From the NCBI GenBank assembly GCA_032622095.1, contig CP136062.1, forward strand, positions 226,318,578 through 226,382,577: a stretch of DNA of 64,000 nt. Reading direction: 5' to 3'. Below the pieces are notes generated by a model. It saw only the letters and a list, made by a program, of their open reading frames with translations, ran no database searches and was not told where the DNA came from. Positions 62,795 to 64,000 of this stretch are shown here, piece by piece (position 1 is the stretch's first letter; each line of letters begins with the position of its first letter). The DNA is from Siphonodentalium dalli. Taxonomy: Eukaryota > Mollusca > Scaphopoda > Gadilida > Siphonodentaliidae. The translations under genes and the position numbers were made by a program.

Positions 62795-63434
62795 TTAAAG
62801 GGGTACTGTACACAGAGATAGGCAATTTTTGTATTTACTCCCATTGACATAACTTTCAAGTTAGATTGTGTTCGTGTTTATATGAGTTTCGTATAAACCT
62901 AATTTAGCGACGAAAATATTGATCTTGGAAATAAAAATATTACGATTTCAAACTACGCGCCATGTTTTTGACCTTCACCGGAGAAGACGCAGGTTGCAGG
63001 ATGAACCGGAAGTTCAATTGATGCCTGCAATCTCTTCCATCGAACAATCTCACCCCTTATAAAAATACTTGACGCTTTATGAATCTTGTTTCTTCTCTTT
63101 TTTTCCAAATTGGTTATAGCGGGACTTCCTTTTGCGTGTAACATGTTTTGTTCGCAACTCAATAATGTTCGTCGTAAACGGCCGTCGATAAAAGACACCC
63201 AACATGTGAGATTTCAAGAACGGTAACTTGCAATGGCATAATTCGCCATTTTATGACTCCAGCCATAAATTCATTTATATTAAATAATTCAATTTGACTT
63301 TTATGATAGCCTGTTAACCGGAACGTTTTCAGTAGACATCGTCGACTCAAATACGTTATTTTAAAATATAATATTGATATTAGATCGCAATTGTTACCGG
63401 GAATTTATTGAAATTGGCGTACAGTACCCCTTAA
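62795..63434. mobile_element. X-family element with different interior
   Basis: TTAA+AGGGGTACTGTACAC and GTACAGTACCCC+TTAA. The 640-bp interior shares little with the hairpin at 53070, apart from CCATAAATTCATTT. Minus-strand frames (81 and 63 codons) show no transposase motif. Only the ends define membership. Confidence 0.65.
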
Positions 63435-63453
63435 GTTTGTTGTTAAAGTCTGG

Positions 63454-63479
63454 GTACAGACACACTATTTCAAGGCTTG
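63454..63479. mobile_element. D-family terminal fragment
   Basis: ACAGACACACTATTTCAAGG and CTTG form the D right end only. The next array begins inside it. Confidence 0.6.
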
Positions 63480-63632
63480 CCCCCCCCCCTTATGAATATA
63501 GAGGACTTGTGATGCATGCTATAAGGCTTGCCCCCCCCCCCCCCTTATGAATATAGAGGACTTGTGATGCATGCTATAAGGCTCCCCCCCCCCCCCCATA
63601 TGATTATAGAGGACTTGTGATGCATGCTATAA
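63473..63632. repeat. ~54-bp tandem repeat with C tracts, 3 copies
   Basis: AAGGCTTGCCCCCC or AAGGCTCCCCCC, then TATGAATATAGAGGACTTGT and GATGCATGCTAT. C-tract length differs between units. The first unit starts with the D end word AAGGCTTG. Confidence 0.9.
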
Positions 63633-64000
63633 GTGATTGGCTTCCGTGTTCTGTTATCTGAGACTCCATGTTACTAAATAAAGGCTTTGTTTCTTTATAA
63701 ACAATTATCACAATTGGACACAGACTGCCAGTCCCAAATAAACTTCAGCACTTCCATAGGGGATGAGGACGGTGTTTAACTTCTGGAAGGCAGCACTCCT
63801 CCAAACAATTATAGTAGGCACATTAGACATGAAAGTGCAAAAGTAAGGAAATAAATCGGGGAAAGCTGAATTTTTAAATATTATTTAGGCCATAGCATCC
63901 CGGACGCGTCACGAAAAGTCTCCTAAAATCTGAGTTGAGCTTTCTGAGTTACATCATTTTTTCCAAATAATTTAAAAAAAATTACTTTTCACAATCACGG
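63633..64000. other. No supported feature
   Basis: No recognised repeat or coding sequence up to the window edge. Confidence 0.4.

Noticed and set aside
62953-63350. Frames of 81 and 63 codons inside X as a possible transposase
   Set aside because: No DDE/DDD motif or conserved segment could be seen; the frames overlap in different phases.
1-64000. Bacterial or organelle origin
   Set aside because: LINE 3' ends, hAT, piggyBac-like and Tc1-like MITEs, long minisatellites and lack of operons all indicate an animal nuclear genome.

Overview
This is an AT-rich, gene-poor stretch of an animal nuclear genome. I cannot support any intact protein-coding gene, rRNA or tRNA in it. The repeat landscape suggests a lophotrochozoan, plausibly a mollusc: many small palindromic DNA-transposon derivatives, long minisatellites, ~170-176 bp tandem units ending in GGACGGACGG, and broken non-LTR retrotransposon 3' ends. 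The taxon is inference and no species is named. Most apparent open reading frames are by-products of palindromes or of tandem repeats without stops.

The main content is a dense, nested set of non-autonomous transposons. I use private family letters. A (ends TTAA+CCCTTTACCCAACA), B (TTAA+CCCTTTNAGTGCCAGG) and C (TTAA+CCCTTTCATGACGGGAG) look like piggyBac-type MITEs. All three carry the same 67-bp near-perfect palindrome, here called module H (core TCTCTTATATATGCGAG plus its reverse complement around a GCGACC-TAT-GGTCGA centre). H also occurs in a fourth context (M) and once alone inside another element. D is a palindromic hAT-like family (hairpin arms GAATGAGGTCCCCAGAGGG) with 8-bp target duplications, the clearest being AAATTAAC at 37969/38377 and GTTTTATT at 25066/25318. 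E is a TA-flanked, Tc1/mariner-like long hairpin. F, G, I, J, K, L and X are further dispersed families. A separate hAT MITE with ends CAGGGGCGCCGG lies at 39303-39679.

Layout. 1-2660 is sparse. 2662-10582 is a pile of D, B, H, M, L, E, A and F insertions, several inside one another. 10810-14796 holds G, F, J and a C element broken by an E dimer and by B. 15375-17110 has a LINE 3' relic and a GC-richer coding-like segment. 18470-19655 has two minisatellites. 19798-26750 has B, C, D and duplicated blocks. 27335-36311 has duplicated blocks, K repeats, a 32-bp array, and two 18-bp arrays around a ~1-kb unique segment. 36675-42240 has 68-, 41- and 31-bp arrays plus two MITEs with clear target duplications. 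42478-48870 has C, B, a LINE relic, J, and a three-copy duplicated block with a promoter-like sequence. 48871-58600 has X, D, B, E and A copies. 58600-64000 has duplicated blocks, a possible Helitron, E, an 85-bp array grown from the end of C, and X.

Two themes recur. Unrelated TTAA-targeting families insert into and beside each other, sometimes sharing one TTAA, and swap or share module H. Several tandem arrays also appear to have grown from MITE ends (85-bp from C, 68-bp from I, the poly-C array next to a D end). Paralogous blocks in the window supply filled and empty sites that support several insertions. All identifications come from reading the sequence; no database search was possible.
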